Assembly (NCBI RefSeq): GCF_023228165.1
Contig: NZ_JALOBS010000020.1
Coordinates: 1-64,000, forward strand
Length of the DNA stretch: 64,000 nucleotides
Direction of reading: 5' to 3'
Origin: Methylomonas sp.
GTDB taxonomy: Bacteria; Pseudomonadota; Gammaproteobacteria; Methylococcales; Methylomonadaceae
Shown here piece after piece: positions 44,528 to 53,009 of the stretch. Positions within the stretch are counted from its first letter, which is position 1. The number at the start of each line of letters is the position of its first letter. A program made the translations under genes and the position numbers. The notes beneath the pieces were generated by a model, which had not been told where the DNA came from, did no database searches, and saw only the letters and a program-made list of their open reading frames with translations.

Positions 44528-45916
44528 ATGGCAACGGAAAAAAGCGACAACATGTCGCGTGAATTAACGGCGATTATCCCGAGTATCCAAATTCATCGAA
44601 AAATAGGCGCTGGAGCGTTTTGCGATGTATATGCAGCGAGATTAGCAGAAGATAAAGTCGCAGTAAAATATTACATGAATTCGACTTTTTCCTTCGAGAA
44701 TGAGCGGCGCGTTCTCGCGCATCTAAATCATGATAATATTGCGAAAATTCGCCAAAGCGGCTATATTGCCGGCGATGTAATGAGCCTCGATGATAGGCAT
44801 TATAATCCGCCAATCCCATATTTCATCATGCCGCGCTATTATCAAAGTATTAGTACTCTTGTGCGCGAGTATCAGAAAGCGAACAAAAATGAGATGCCAG
44901 CGCATGAATTAGTCGCGCATATATCTCGCCAATTATTCAACGCGCTAAAATATTTGCGCAAGAGTGGAGTCATTCACGCAGATATAAAGCCGTCAAATGT
45001 TCTCTTAACGGTGCCGATTTCAGAATGTACGCGACTCGAAGATTTCCATATTGTACTATGTGATTTCGGCTCATCATCATTACTCGATACAAGCGCACAA
45101 GAGAAATCTGCGGACCATGCTCAGCAAGAATTGCCGCGCCCGGCGTGTATGCATGTCGGCACGATGCCATATATTTCGCCAGAGATTCTGCTCGGGAGGA
45201 GATATTCCTTCGAAACTGATATATGGTCGGCGATGCTCGTTGTATTTGTCCTCTTATTTGGTGAAGATTTATTCGATGTATTCAATGATAGCAATCTCGA
45301 TTATTTCGATAATGATTATATTAAGGGGATTTTCATCAAAGAAGAGAGTGAACACGATTCTGAATTCGATGAACACTCGCAAAGCGAGAAAAGTGAAAAC
45401 GACGGGGGGAAGTCTGCAAAACACTCGCGCAGCGAGAAAAACTCCACCAGAGGCTCTGCAGAGGGCTTAGCCGAAGGTTCTGCTGATTCGGAAGATTCAT
45501 CTATGGATGATGAATCGTCATCCAAAACTGCTGATATATCATTTGATGAGTTATATGCTCATTTTGTTCTATTTTATAAGTTTTTAGGCACGCCGCCAGA
45601 CGAAATGCTCAATAATGAGTTGAGAAATCTCTTTGACAATGGACTGCCGCGATATCATCAGCGAATAAAAAGAGTGACACTGAGCGAGTTTATCCGCCGA
45701 AATTATACTCTTCTCGATGCGAATCTCGCGCGAATTGTAGATTTTCTGCAGATGGGATTGAAATATGATTACACTGTGCGAGCAACACCGGATGAAATTC
45801 TTAGCAGCGATTTCATTAATGGCGCGGCTGAATTGCCAGTCGCAGTTGTGGCAGCAGCGTCGGCATCGGCATCTCAAAGTAAATCATATTCAAAGAAAAG
45901 AAAAGCGAAACATTAA
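44528..45916 (+). CDS. Serine/threonine protein kinase
   Basis: A 462-residue kinase with a full set of motifs: glycine loop GAGAFCDVY (about 25-33), lysine in VAVKYY, a glutamate in the following helix (FENERRVL), catalytic loop VIHADIKPSN (HAD in place of HRD), metal-binding DFG in LCDFGSS, activation-segment end PYISPEIL, and DIWSAMLVV. About 65 acidic, serine-rich residues interrupt the C lobe (near 270-340) and include an eroded palindromic module (RGSAEGLAEGSADSE). ASFV packages a kinase (R298L) in its virions; whether this is its orthologue is not clear. The C terminus is a basic KKRKAKH tail. Confidence 0.88.
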   Translation: MATEKSDNMSRELTAIIPSIQIHRKIGAGAFCDVYAARLAEDKVAVKYYMNSTFSFENERRVLAHLNHDNIAKIRQSGYIAGDVMSLDDRHYNPPIPYFIMPRYYQSISTLVREYQKANKNEMPAHELVAHISRQLFNALKYLRKSGVIHADIKPSNVLLTVPISECTRLEDFHIVLCDFGSSSLLDTSAQEKSADHAQQELPRPACMHVGTMPYISPEILLGRRYSFETDIWSAMLVVFVLLFGEDLFDVFNDSNLDYFDNDYIKGIFIKEESEHDSEFDEHSQSEKSENDGGKSAKHSRSEKNSTRGSAEGLAEGSADSEDSSMDDESSSKTADISFDELYAHFVLFYKFLGTPPDEMLNNELRNLFDNGLPRYHQRIKRVTLSEFIRRNYTLLDANLARIVDFLQMGLKYDYTVRATPDEILSSDFINGAAELPVAVVAAASASASQSKSYSKKRKAKH

Positions 45917-46189
45917 TCACTCGCAGTTCGCGCGAATCGCGTTTTTTTGCACAAGCGCGCAAAAAAATAGTCAGCGAAATATACAAACCCATATTCTAAG
46001 GAATATCCCAGAATCTCTCTTTCGAGCGATTCGTCGCCTACTCAGGTCTGACAAATATCCCGCATCTCGCGCATTAAAGCCGCCACTCCTAAAAGCTTTA
46101 CGCGATTAATAATATTCGCATCGTGACTGGAATGCGAATATTGGCGAAATCAGCACTAAGACTCGAGCAACATTGACTTCGCACAATAT

Positions 46190-46446
46190 TTTAAGTATTG
46201 TGCAAAATCGCCACCGCACAAGAATAACTCCCACAATTACCAAATTGCGCGGCAATTAGTAATCAATCCAATGGAAATCCAAAGGAAAAATTGCCAACCA
46301 CCGTCAATCCGACATCGCAAGAGAAAGCGCGCCATTCTCGCCATCTATACCTGCCGACGATGCAACTGAGATTGCATTATTCCATGTGTGGCTTAATTTC
46401 ACGGCATTGGCAAGTAGTATACAATCAACATTTGCGGCTCTAAAAT
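46190..46446 (-). pseudogene. Decayed minus-strand gene
   Basis: Read on the minus strand, a frame without an ATG gives ANVDCILLANAVKLSHTWNN and SAGIDGENGALSLAMSD. It then meets a TGA, and a protein-like continuation lies one frame over (GLTVVGNFSFGFPLD, then after another stop LLIAAQFGNCGSYSCAVA). The pieces join in order, as expected of one gene broken by a frameshift and stops. A TATATTA box at about 46465-46475 could have served it. Origin unknown. Confidence 0.35.
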
Positions 46447-46466
46447 AGATAATTCACCGTGGCAAT

Positions 46467-46474
46467 AATATATA
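46467..46474 (+). promoter_or_regulatory. TATATA box touching the start codon
   Basis: AATATATA immediately before the ATG at 46475. Confidence 0.45.
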
Positions 46475-46948
46475 ATGTCGCGCTTGACTATCGCATTGAT
46501 TATAGTTATCATTTTATTAGTGATTCTCATCTTGCGCAACCATTCGCGCAATAAAGCGCTTTGCGTAGCGTGCCTCGGAGGCTTTTGGTGCGCACCACCA
46601 GAATTTTGCCAAGAAGCAGGGCTGAATTCGCTGATTCTCTATTTGGTGCCGGATAGTGGCATTTCTTTGTTTGACATTTCGATGCGCGGCAGTATTTGCG
46701 TGGATAATGACGCGCCAATTCCTATGACTGTGTGCGTACCGCAAAAAGTGGTTCGCGGCGAAACAGCGGTCGTTTCTTTCCATTGTGATGACAATGCGGG
46801 TATATTTCCGCTACCAACAAAACAGCCAGAAATGCGACTGGATGTTTCCCGCGGGAAAATGATTCTTCTTGACGCGAAAAAACGCGAAGTCGTCGCATTA
46901 TTATACAAAGATTATGATTTGGAAAGCGCCGCTGCGGCGGAAAATTGA
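46475..46948 (+). CDS. Single-pass membrane protein
   Basis: A 157-residue protein. Residues 5-21 (TIALIIVIILLVILILR) form a transmembrane segment next to a basic stretch. The rest is a soluble domain with six or more cysteines near its start (CVACLGGFWCAPPEFC), which may form disulfides. The ATG at 46475 overlaps the TATATAAT box, so the leader would be very short, as for late genes. Probably an inner-membrane virion protein; unrecognised family. Confidence 0.7.
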   Translation: MSRLTIALIIVIILLVILILRNHSRNKALCVACLGGFWCAPPEFCQEAGLNSLILYLVPDSGISLFDISMRGSICVDNDAPIPMTVCVPQKVVRGETAVVSFHCDDNAGIFPLPTKQPEMRLDVSRGKMILLDAKKREVVALLYKDYDLESAAAAEN

Positions 46949-46995
46949 AAAAAATATTTTCGTAATCTCAACTGAGGCGCTGTGAACGCGCGCGT

Positions 46996-48075
46996 TTATT
47001 TTTCTTCTTCGGAGTCATTTTCTTTGGACTCATCCTCGGAATCTTCCTCAGAACCCTTTTTGGATGCCTCCTTGGATTCTTTTTTGGATTTTTCTTTGGA
47101 TGCTTCTTCGGATTCTTCTTTGGGTTTTTCTTTGGGTTTTTCTTTGGGTTTTTCTTTGGATGCTTCTTTGGATTCTTCGGACAATTCATTTGCCGAAGCG
47201 CTTTCAGATGCGTCAGCTGCACCATCCGCTGGTGCAGCGACTGAATCAATTTTCGCTTTCTTTGCAGCGGCTGCATCTGCGCTGGTTTGTTTTAGATATT
47301 CCGAGAGGGAATCCATTGGCAATCCGAGCATAATCGCGACCTGCACAATCTTCAAATCGCCAATTGGCGAAGTATCAAGATTGACAATTGTGATTTGCGC
47401 GAAAGACATCGCCAAATATTTCACTAAAATGACGAGTAAATTCGCAATTATCCCGATTTTCGGTGATGCGATTTGCTCTGGTGTCAATTCATCATGCATG
47501 AAATTCTTAATGATAACCGCCGATGAACCATTTGTATCGGCGTATTGAGCAACGCGCGATGCATGAAGTTCATCTGCATATGCAGTGAATTTATTTCCAA
47601 TATTAATAAGCGCGGCTATCAATCGCGCAGAATTATCTTTCGCGCTTTCGAGTATATTTTCGTTTTTGTCATTAAGCCAGTCACCGATTTGATTCGCGAG
47701 CTCATTATGGAGATATTCCATGAAACGCACGAGTGCCGGGCAACTTTTCGGCGCGATGCTCATCAGCGATTTTGCTTTCGGCTCGTCGCTTATTTTTGTG
47801 ATGATATTCGATAAATCATCATTCCAATGAGCAAAGTTTGAATTTGGAAATTTGGTTTTAAACTCCGCTGATGCGAGGTCTGCGATTGCGGCGAGGAAAG
47901 CCTTCTGGAATAACAGCGGATAGAATTTATTAATCGTCGGAACGACTTCGACTGCGCGTCTAATTGCTTTCTTCCTTGAAGCCGCAGCCGTTGAATCCCC
48001 AGTTTTGCGAGGGGTTTTCTTTGCAGTGCTCGTACCAGATTTCTTTCCCGTGCGCGTAACAAGTCCAGCAGGCAT
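46996..48075 (-). CDS. Protein with basic N-terminal tail, helical core and KE-rich C terminus
   Basis: A 359-residue protein. Residues 1-40 are very basic (TRTGKKSGTSTAKKTPRK, then RKKAIRR), recalling DNA-binding or histone-like tails. Residues about 45-265 are a helical core (FYPLLFQKAFLAAIADLA, IGIIANLLVILVKYLAMSF). The last 75 residues are acidic and repetitive, built on KEKPKEKPKEE and KEASKEKSK units coded by short tandem repeats (about 47000-47175). Charge segregation suggests a nucleic-acid-associated virion or factory protein; no family is recognised and histone homology is not shown. Starts at the ATG at 48075. Confidence 0.7.
   Translation of the reverse strand: MPAGLVTRTGKKSGTSTAKKTPRKTGDSTAAASRKKAIRRAVEVVPTINKFYPLLFQKAFLAAIADLASAEFKTKFPNSNFAHWNDDLSNIITKISDEPKAKSLMSIAPKSCPALVRFMEYLHNELANQIGDWLNDKNENILESAKDNSARLIAALINIGNKFTAYADELHASRVAQYADTNGSSAVIIKNFMHDELTPEQIASPKIGIIANLLVILVKYLAMSFAQITIVNLDTSPIGDLKIVQVAIMLGLPMDSLSEYLKQTSADAAAAKKAKIDSVAAPADGAADASESASANELSEESKEASKEKPKEKPKEKPKEESEEASKEKSKKESKEASKKGSEEDSEDESKENDSEEEK
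47000..47175 (-). repeat. Low-complexity Lys/Glu/Ser coding repeats
   Basis: Short repeated units (GKEKPKE-type, TTTGGGTTTTTC on the plus strand) at the 3' end of the 46996-48075 gene. Confidence 0.7.
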
Positions 48076-48534
48076 TCTTTCTATGAGTAAAAGTTCGTGT
48101 GTTTAAGCTTGTTTGTTTATTATGTTTTAGGAAATACGGGAATTCAATTTTTGAAGAGGCTAACGCGTCGCTTCGACCCCCAAAAGGACTTTGAAGCAGT
48201 TTCACCTCTATCATTTGTTATTGGCAATTCCCCATGATTCGCGCATTGTTTGCCAAATTCATATCTATTTTTTGAGAAATAATAGCAAAAAGACAACAAC
48301 TCTACTTCTATCCAAACACCAAGTGCGCACATTATTTCTCTTCGATAGTTGCTTTGCACGTTGTCATATTTGAAATATTTCCGGGAAAATAAAGGTGAAC
48401 TCATACAAACGATTGGCGACAATGCGCGCGAATATGCAGTAAATCGTATCAAAATATAGTGCGCCCGAAGCAAAGAAGAAGTCTATTCTTTTGAAATTCT
48501 CAATCCGAAAGATAATTAACCGCGGCGATATAAG
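48076..48534. other. 459-bp divergent gap
   Basis: Leader regions of the two flanking genes. A minus-strand frame (48144-48404, 86 codons from the ATG at 48404) is open but reads poorly and I do not call it. A short T4GAAATTC motif near 48487 and GATATAAG at 48528 precede the phosphatase. Confidence 0.5.
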
Positions 48535-49242
48535 ATGTCAGTGCCGGCAAAATTAAACACGCCAGAAAGCAAATATTATCTCGTATTATGCGGAATATCG
48601 GAAATGAATCGCGAAACGCTGCTTACGAGCAATGTCAAAACAATAATCAACGTGGCAAGTGAGTGTAACTATCGAACACCAGATTTCTCGCCGGATATTC
48701 ATTTGTATAAATTCGATATCAAAGATGAGTTCATAAGTATATTGGATTATTTAGAATGTATTCCGGCAATAATCGCGCGAAGACTAACTGTCGGAAATAT
48801 TTTAATTCATTGTCAAGCCGGCATAAGCCGTTCCCCGACGATAGTTATTGCTTATTTGATGATATATCACCGAATGAAACTCAACGATGCGTATGCTTAT
48901 CTCTTGAAACTGCGACCGCGAGTATTTCCGAATCCGCAGTTTATGCGAGATTTGATGGAATTAGAGTTTAAATTATTCGGAAGTCGTTCCTTTAATGATA
49001 AAATTGACGCGCATACAGTATCATATATCGCATCTTATGCAGGTCTCAATACTGCGGAACAGCGCGATATCGCCGCAGAATTATATTTTAGTTTCGAATG
49101 CGATTATCGGCGGATTATTAAGTATTACGATGAACAAAAGATAAATTTCCAAACCGTTACATCGAACTTGATATTTCTTGAAAAGAAGAACTATCCGAGG
49201 CTTATCCGTTCGTTCACCTTTCAGCCTATAAAGGCTAATTAG
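48535..49242 (+). CDS. Dual-specificity protein phosphatase
   Basis: A 235-residue protein. Residues 8-150 form a cysteine-dependent phosphatase with the signature HCQAGISRSP (about 98-107; catalytic Cys and Arg) and an upstream general-acid region (FDIKDEF). It removes phosphate from tyrosine and serine/threonine, possibly counteracting the kinase at 44528 or host signalling. Vaccinia H1 is a virion example. An extra C-terminal domain of about 75 residues (AGLNTAEQRDIAAELYFSFE) has a helical, UBA-like look. A fragment similar to its 3' end lies upstream of both TnpB copies. Confidence 0.85.
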   Translation: MSVPAKLNTPESKYYLVLCGISEMNRETLLTSNVKTIINVASECNYRTPDFSPDIHLYKFDIKDEFISILDYLECIPAIIARRLTVGNILIHCQAGISRSPTIVIAYLMIYHRMKLNDAYAYLLKLRPRVFPNPQFMRDLMELEFKLFGSRSFNDKIDAHTVSYIASYAGLNTAEQRDIAAELYFSFECDYRRIIKYYDEQKINFQTVTSNLIFLEKKNYPRLIRSFTFQPIKAN

Positions 49243-49306
49243 CAAACTCCCGTGAATAAGCAAGTTTTTGACGACTTGTAACAAGCCGAACGCATGGCGT
49301 TATTTT

Positions 49307-50629
49307 TTATGCCATACATCGAAGTAATATATTGCGAGCACCATTAACATCCCTGCCGATACTCGAATGGCAGTTGGCGCAATTGTAAACCTCATCCCCC
49401 CCGAGATTACTTTTGCATTCGCCACAGTGGCTGCACAATTTTGAAGTAAAATGTTCGTCAACAACAGTGAAATTCCTGCTATATTGTTGACATTTGAATG
49501 CCAATCTTTCGCGAAATTTAAAGAATGAAAGAGCATAAGCAATGCGTTTAGACTTATCGGAAATACCTCCCTGAATGTTATTACTTGAAATCCCTTTGGC
49601 ACTTAAATCGCCAATCAGAATCGTTTCATAGTTTTCAGTAAGATATTTAGCAGTCTTCCAATGCAGCTCGGTAATCATTCCTTCAATCTTTCTATGGCAA
49701 CGACGTTCTATTCTTTGTTGCTTCTTTTTTGATTCGCAGACTTTTTTAGCATTATCGATCCTCTTGAGTTGTTTGCCAATTTTATCGTATGCCAGTTTTT
49801 TGCCACAAATCGCTACAGAGCCTTTTTCCGACACACCGGTCATAAAAGTCCGCAATCCTGGATCGAGTGCAATAATGCTGCAATCAGCCTTTGTTTTTTC
49901 TGCCGTGATTGATTCGGGGACAAGAAGCGTAAAATTATTATAAATCCTATTGAATAAAACCCTGCATTCCGACGTTATTCGGCTGGTTTCAAACGGCAGA
50001 TTATTGTAAGTTAGTTGTATTTTGCCGAATATCTTTTCACACAGAGTGTTATTCCTAAAATATGATGATTCAATATCGATCAATAAGTGTTTTTTGCTTA
50101 CACGCCACTTTCTGATCCGAAAATGAGAAATATTCTTTGCGCGAATGTTAGATAATCCAGATTTATAATTGGCGCACGCCAGTTTTATTGCTCCATCAAG
50201 AGAGTGCGCAACGATTTTCGTGTTTTTCATGAAACGCGGATGTTGGGATTTTAGCCGGATTTCTTCTTTTTTGGTTTTCAGATTGTCTGTACGAATACGA
50301 ATCCATGATATAGTTTTCGGCTGTGCTGTATTAATAAAATCGATTGTAGCATTATACATCTGGACATAAGCGTACATCCATCGTAACATTATTTCCCGTT
50401 GGTCATCGTTTAGTGTCAAACTTACTTGCTTACAGCGGATCAGTTCGTCTTTTTTCGCCTCAAATTGCGAGCTGACATTAATACGATTTTTCTGCCTTGT
50501 AGCAAAATTCGTCTCTGAAATATTAAACCATGTCTTCTGGTATTCTACATTTTGCGGGGGAAGAGTCTTTCGTGTTTTGCCGAATGTTTTGGTAGATTGT
50601 TTCTTGATTATATCCTGCAGGACTTGCAT
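49307..50629 (-). CDS. TnpB/Fanzor-type RNA-guided nuclease
   Basis: A 440-residue protein with a RuvC-like nuclease: first Asp in IALDPGLRTF (about 250), third Asp in GRDVNGARN (about 424), and a zinc ribbon CSHCGE...CANCHS (about 397-417). At the second site, where TnpB has Glu in xEDL, this protein has ILIGDLSA with Gly. A Glu lies about 52 residues later (VVDEHFTSKLCS), the relocated-Glu arrangement described for Fanzor proteins. The ATG at 50629 matches the second copy; the longer open frame crosses palindromic modules. No serine recombinase (tnpA) is adjacent, so movement would need help in trans. A guide RNA would be expected around the 3' end (about 49250-49330). Confidence 0.85.
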   Translation of the reverse strand: MQVLQDIIKKQSTKTFGKTRKTLPPQNVEYQKTWFNISETNFATRQKNRINVSSQFEAKKDELIRCKQVSLTLNDDQREIMLRWMYAYVQMYNATIDFINTAQPKTISWIRIRTDNLKTKKEEIRLKSQHPRFMKNTKIVAHSLDGAIKLACANYKSGLSNIRAKNISHFRIRKWRVSKKHLLIDIESSYFRNNTLCEKIFGKIQLTYNNLPFETSRITSECRVLFNRIYNNFTLLVPESITAEKTKADCSIIALDPGLRTFMTGVSEKGSVAICGKKLAYDKIGKQLKRIDNAKKVCESKKKQQRIERRCHRKIEGMITELHWKTAKYLTENYETILIGDLSAKGISSNNIQGGISDKSKRIAYALSFFKFRERLAFKCQQYSRNFTVVDEHFTSKLCSHCGECKSNLGGDEVYNCANCHSSIGRDVNGARNILLRCMA

Positions 50630-51009
50630 ACTGCTCAACTGTAAAGCTGGCTCATTTGTATATAAAAAAGATAAATGAATACATTTAGATGAGAAGGAGA
50701 AGCTACATAAATGCGTTTTATGGTGACTCTTTTCAAGAAATATCAACCTTTTTGTTACAAGTTGCAACCCTCTTTCGAGCCTTCGGCGAACTCCCGCAAA
50801 GCGGTCGAGGCTCCGCCGAACTCCGCCAAAGGTGTTGATGCTCGGAGTTCGCCGAGCTCGGCGAAGCATCGACCCCTCTGGGGGAGCTCTTCTTCGCTTC
50901 AAAAATTGAATTTTGGCATTGGCATTAAAAACAATACGCTCTATAAAAATCAAACGCTCAAGAGAGAATAATAAATCAACAACACTCAGCGACAACATCG
51001 GCTCAAAAA
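50630..51009. other. TnpB flank and module cluster
   Basis: 50630-50770 matches window bases 128-262 and includes a piece resembling the 3' end of the phosphatase gene on the minus strand. 50774-50889 is a cluster of palindromic modules. The rest is leader of the 51010 gene. Confidence 0.65.
50774..50889. repeat. Cluster of about four palindromic modules
   Basis: GAGCCTTCGGCGAACTCCCG, CTCCGCCGAACTCC, CTCGGAGTTCGCCGAGCTCG and CCCCTCTGGGGGAGCTC units in tandem, more diverged than elsewhere, next to the TnpB element. Confidence 0.8.
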
Positions 51010-52359
51010 ATGGCAATCCGCCGAGAGGCTTCTGCCTCGCCGAGTTGGGGCGATATGGCGGATGAAGATGATATTCCGATCGAGATGCCAATTTTTGAAC
51101 AATCTCCCAAAGCTCCCCCGGAGGGGTCGAGCCTTCGGCGAGCTGAAAGTGAGTCAAAACGCAAATTATTTTCAAGTGATGCGGAAATAGACAGCGAGTC
51201 GCTGCGGGCATCGTCGCAAAATGAGCGTGATTCTGCAAAGCGCGCATTAAGTGAGCCGCCAATTCAAGATTCAATCCAGCGCAAAGACAAAGCCGCAACA
51301 CAGGAGCAAGATTTTTCCTTGGAAAGCCCAAGTGATGAATCAGTAACAGAAGTAGAATATTCGCAATGCGAAGTATCGCCTTTGAGCTTCAGCTGCGATG
51401 CAGAAGATTTACCGAAAACGCGCAGTGATTCGCCGCGCGAAGAAATTTCGCCGGAGATTATAGATTGCAGAAATGCGGAATTATTGCGAGAAACTCGCGT
51501 TCTGCATTGCAGCGAACCACAAAATGAAGAACAATCCCATGCAGCAAGCACGTCGACACATATTCGCACTCACGCATCCGTTAAATCTTCCGCTACGGTG
51601 CGCGAATCGTTGAAAGTATCAAAAATGAAATATTCGGAAGTTGTAATACTGCATCCGCCAGCACAACCACAACCTGTTTCCCATTTTTCGCCAATCACAG
51701 CGAAATATCATCGGCGCGCAACTGGACAACTCCAACGAAGTGGTCGCGGCTCCACCAAATTTTCCGATGCATCACATATCATATCTGACCGCAAAAGTGA
51801 TACGGATTTATCATTTTACGATTCCTTTTCCTCGGAGACACATGCACATTTGCCTTCGGTGCGCACACGAAATATGCATTCGACTCATGCGCGTTCGCCT
51901 TTGGCACGTCCATTTTGTGAATCAACACCGTGCGATTCAGTGGATGAAGTAATTGTAATACCGAATTATGCCGCGCCAGAAGAACCTCCAGAAGACCCAG
52001 AGGAATTCGAACTTCTCAAAGAGAGTCTGGAAATTATTATTGGAACGCTTCGCACGTGTGATTTCAAAAACGAGATGATAGTTTACATAAATGAAATGCC
52101 GTTTACATATTTAAAATTCGGTCCTGCGAAAGATGTCGAACCATGGCATTTACACTCTTGGATGCGCAGGCGCGTAAAATTCGCTCAGATAATTAGCCTC
52201 GAATGCGAATTGCGAATTCCGGATGAGCTATTGGAAAAAGTAAACGCGGATTCCGATGAAAAAGTGGGCGAATATCAGCGATTCTGGCACTGGAGAAGAA
52301 GCGAAAGTCCCTTTCAACCCCCTAATTTTGAAACTACCTCTTGCGATTCTGAATCATAA
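51010..52359 (+). CDS. Unknown protein with long disordered N terminus
   Basis: A 449-residue protein. Residues 1-320 are serine/glutamate-rich and probably disordered, with a palindromic module in frame near residues 36-46 (APPEGSSLRRA; 51111-51144). The ordered part is at about 325-430: FELLKESLEIIIGTLRTCDF, MIVYINEMPFTYLKFGP and WHLHSWMRRRVKFAQIISLE. No known family. The acidic phospho-acceptor-rich tail could be a kinase substrate or a scaffold. The ATG at 51010 directly follows an A-rich leader; a second Met at residue 16 is possible. Confidence 0.7.
   Translation: MAIRREASASPSWGDMADEDDIPIEMPIFEQSPKAPPEGSSLRRAESESKRKLFSSDAEIDSESLRASSQNERDSAKRALSEPPIQDSIQRKDKAATQEQDFSLESPSDESVTEVEYSQCEVSPLSFSCDAEDLPKTRSDSPREEISPEIIDCRNAELLRETRVLHCSEPQNEEQSHAASTSTHIRTHASVKSSATVRESLKVSKMKYSEVVILHPPAQPQPVSHFSPITAKYHRRATGQLQRSGRGSTKFSDASHIISDRKSDTDLSFYDSFSSETHAHLPSVRTRNMHSTHARSPLARPFCESTPCDSVDEVIVIPNYAAPEEPPEDPEEFELLKESLEIIIGTLRTCDFKNEMIVYINEMPFTYLKFGPAKDVEPWHLHSWMRRRVKFAQIISLECELRIPDELLEKVNADSDEKVGEYQRFWHWRRSESPFQPPNFETTSCDSES
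51111..51144. repeat. Palindromic module in frame
   Basis: A consensus module (CCCCCGGAGGGG and CCTTCGGCG arms) translated as APPEGSSLRRA in the 51010 protein. Confidence 0.85.
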
Positions 52360-52363
52360 GAAA

Positions 52364-52400
52364 AAATAAAAGCATGTTGCCTCGCAACGCGCTTTTATTT
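52364..52400. terminator. Hairpin downstream of convergent genes
   Basis: AAATAAAAGC (52364-52373) pairs with GCTTTTATTT (52391-52400), and the inner GTTGC pairs with GCAAC across a CTC loop. It lies 5 nt after the 51010-52359 stop. Confidence 0.6.
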
Positions 52401-52578
52401 GAAATATTTCTCTTTGATTCTTTAAAAATCAAAACAAACATTTCAAACTCATTCTATAAATCCATTCGCGAATAAATATTCGCAGGTGATTCTTTTTTTG
52501 CATCGATTTCTCTTAGAATCATTCGGAAACAAAGGCAAATCCATGCGCGAAATAGAGGTTTCCGGATAATAGCCGCGA

Positions 52579-52938
52579 TTAACAAATTGGGGCATTGAAA
52601 AGAGATGAAGCACTTGCTTCGCTCGCGCGTGAGTCCCCCTTCAATGAAAGAGACCAATCGTCAAAATCTACTGAATCAAAGTCAATGCCTGGAATATCTT
52701 GATGAATAATCGCAACGACTTCACGATTTGCCCAATAATCATTGCAAAATTTCGGGCGAAAGCAAAATAAACGCTGTGTTGTGCCGCAGAGCACATATTC
52801 ACTATCGCTGATGCCGAATGTTTGCGGAAGACGAAGGCTCACTTTCGCGAGATTGCTGCGCAAATCGCGCATCAAAACACATACTTCGTATTTTTTATCC
52901 TCATCAGCCCCAGCAACGCCGGCTATAATTGTCTCCAT
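52579..52938 (-). CDS. Small unknown protein
   Basis: A 119-residue protein (METIIAGVAGADEDKKYEVC...) with a compact beta-rich pattern: VCVLMRDLRSNLAKVSLRLP, YVLCGTTQRLFCFRP and REVVAIIHQDIPGIDF. The C-terminal 20 residues (SRASEASASSLFN) come from an eroded palindromic module (about 52605-52640). The ATG at 52938 is clear. No family recognised. The 220-bp gap to the convergent 51010 gene contains only the hairpin. Confidence 0.6.
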   Translation of the reverse strand: METIIAGVAGADEDKKYEVCVLMRDLRSNLAKVSLRLPQTFGISDSEYVLCGTTQRLFCFRPKFCNDYWANREVVAIIHQDIPGIDFDSVDFDDWSLSLKGDSRASEASASSLFNAPIC

Positions 52939-53009
52939 TATAGCAAAGATAGTTAATTATTCTAAATTAAGGTAGCATAACTAAATAAAACTGAATACGG
53001 TGCTGTTAA

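Larger units (their letters stand above)
45917..46474. other. Gene-poor gap with two hairpins and a decayed reading frame
   Basis: No intact gene. Hairpins: AATATTCGCAT (46111-46121) pairs with 46132-46142; GCACAATA (46181-46188) pairs with 46196-46203. Minus-strand frames at about 46190-46446 look like a decayed gene (separate entry). Confidence 0.6.

Noticed and set aside
48144..48473. A 109-codon minus-strand frame in the 48076-48534 gap
   Set aside because: It starts with TTG, or with an ATG that leaves 86 codons, and has no convincing protein pattern.
49268..50765. Terminal inverted repeat of the TnpB element (CTTGTAACAAG and its complement near both ends)
   Set aside because: The left-end match lies in sequence that also aligns to the phosphatase gene, and the short motif is itself palindromic, so it does not define element ends.
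50630..51331. A 234-codon N-terminal extension of the TnpB gene
   Set aside because: It runs through module DNA and the flank. The second copy and the conserved start MQVLQ support the ATG at 50629.
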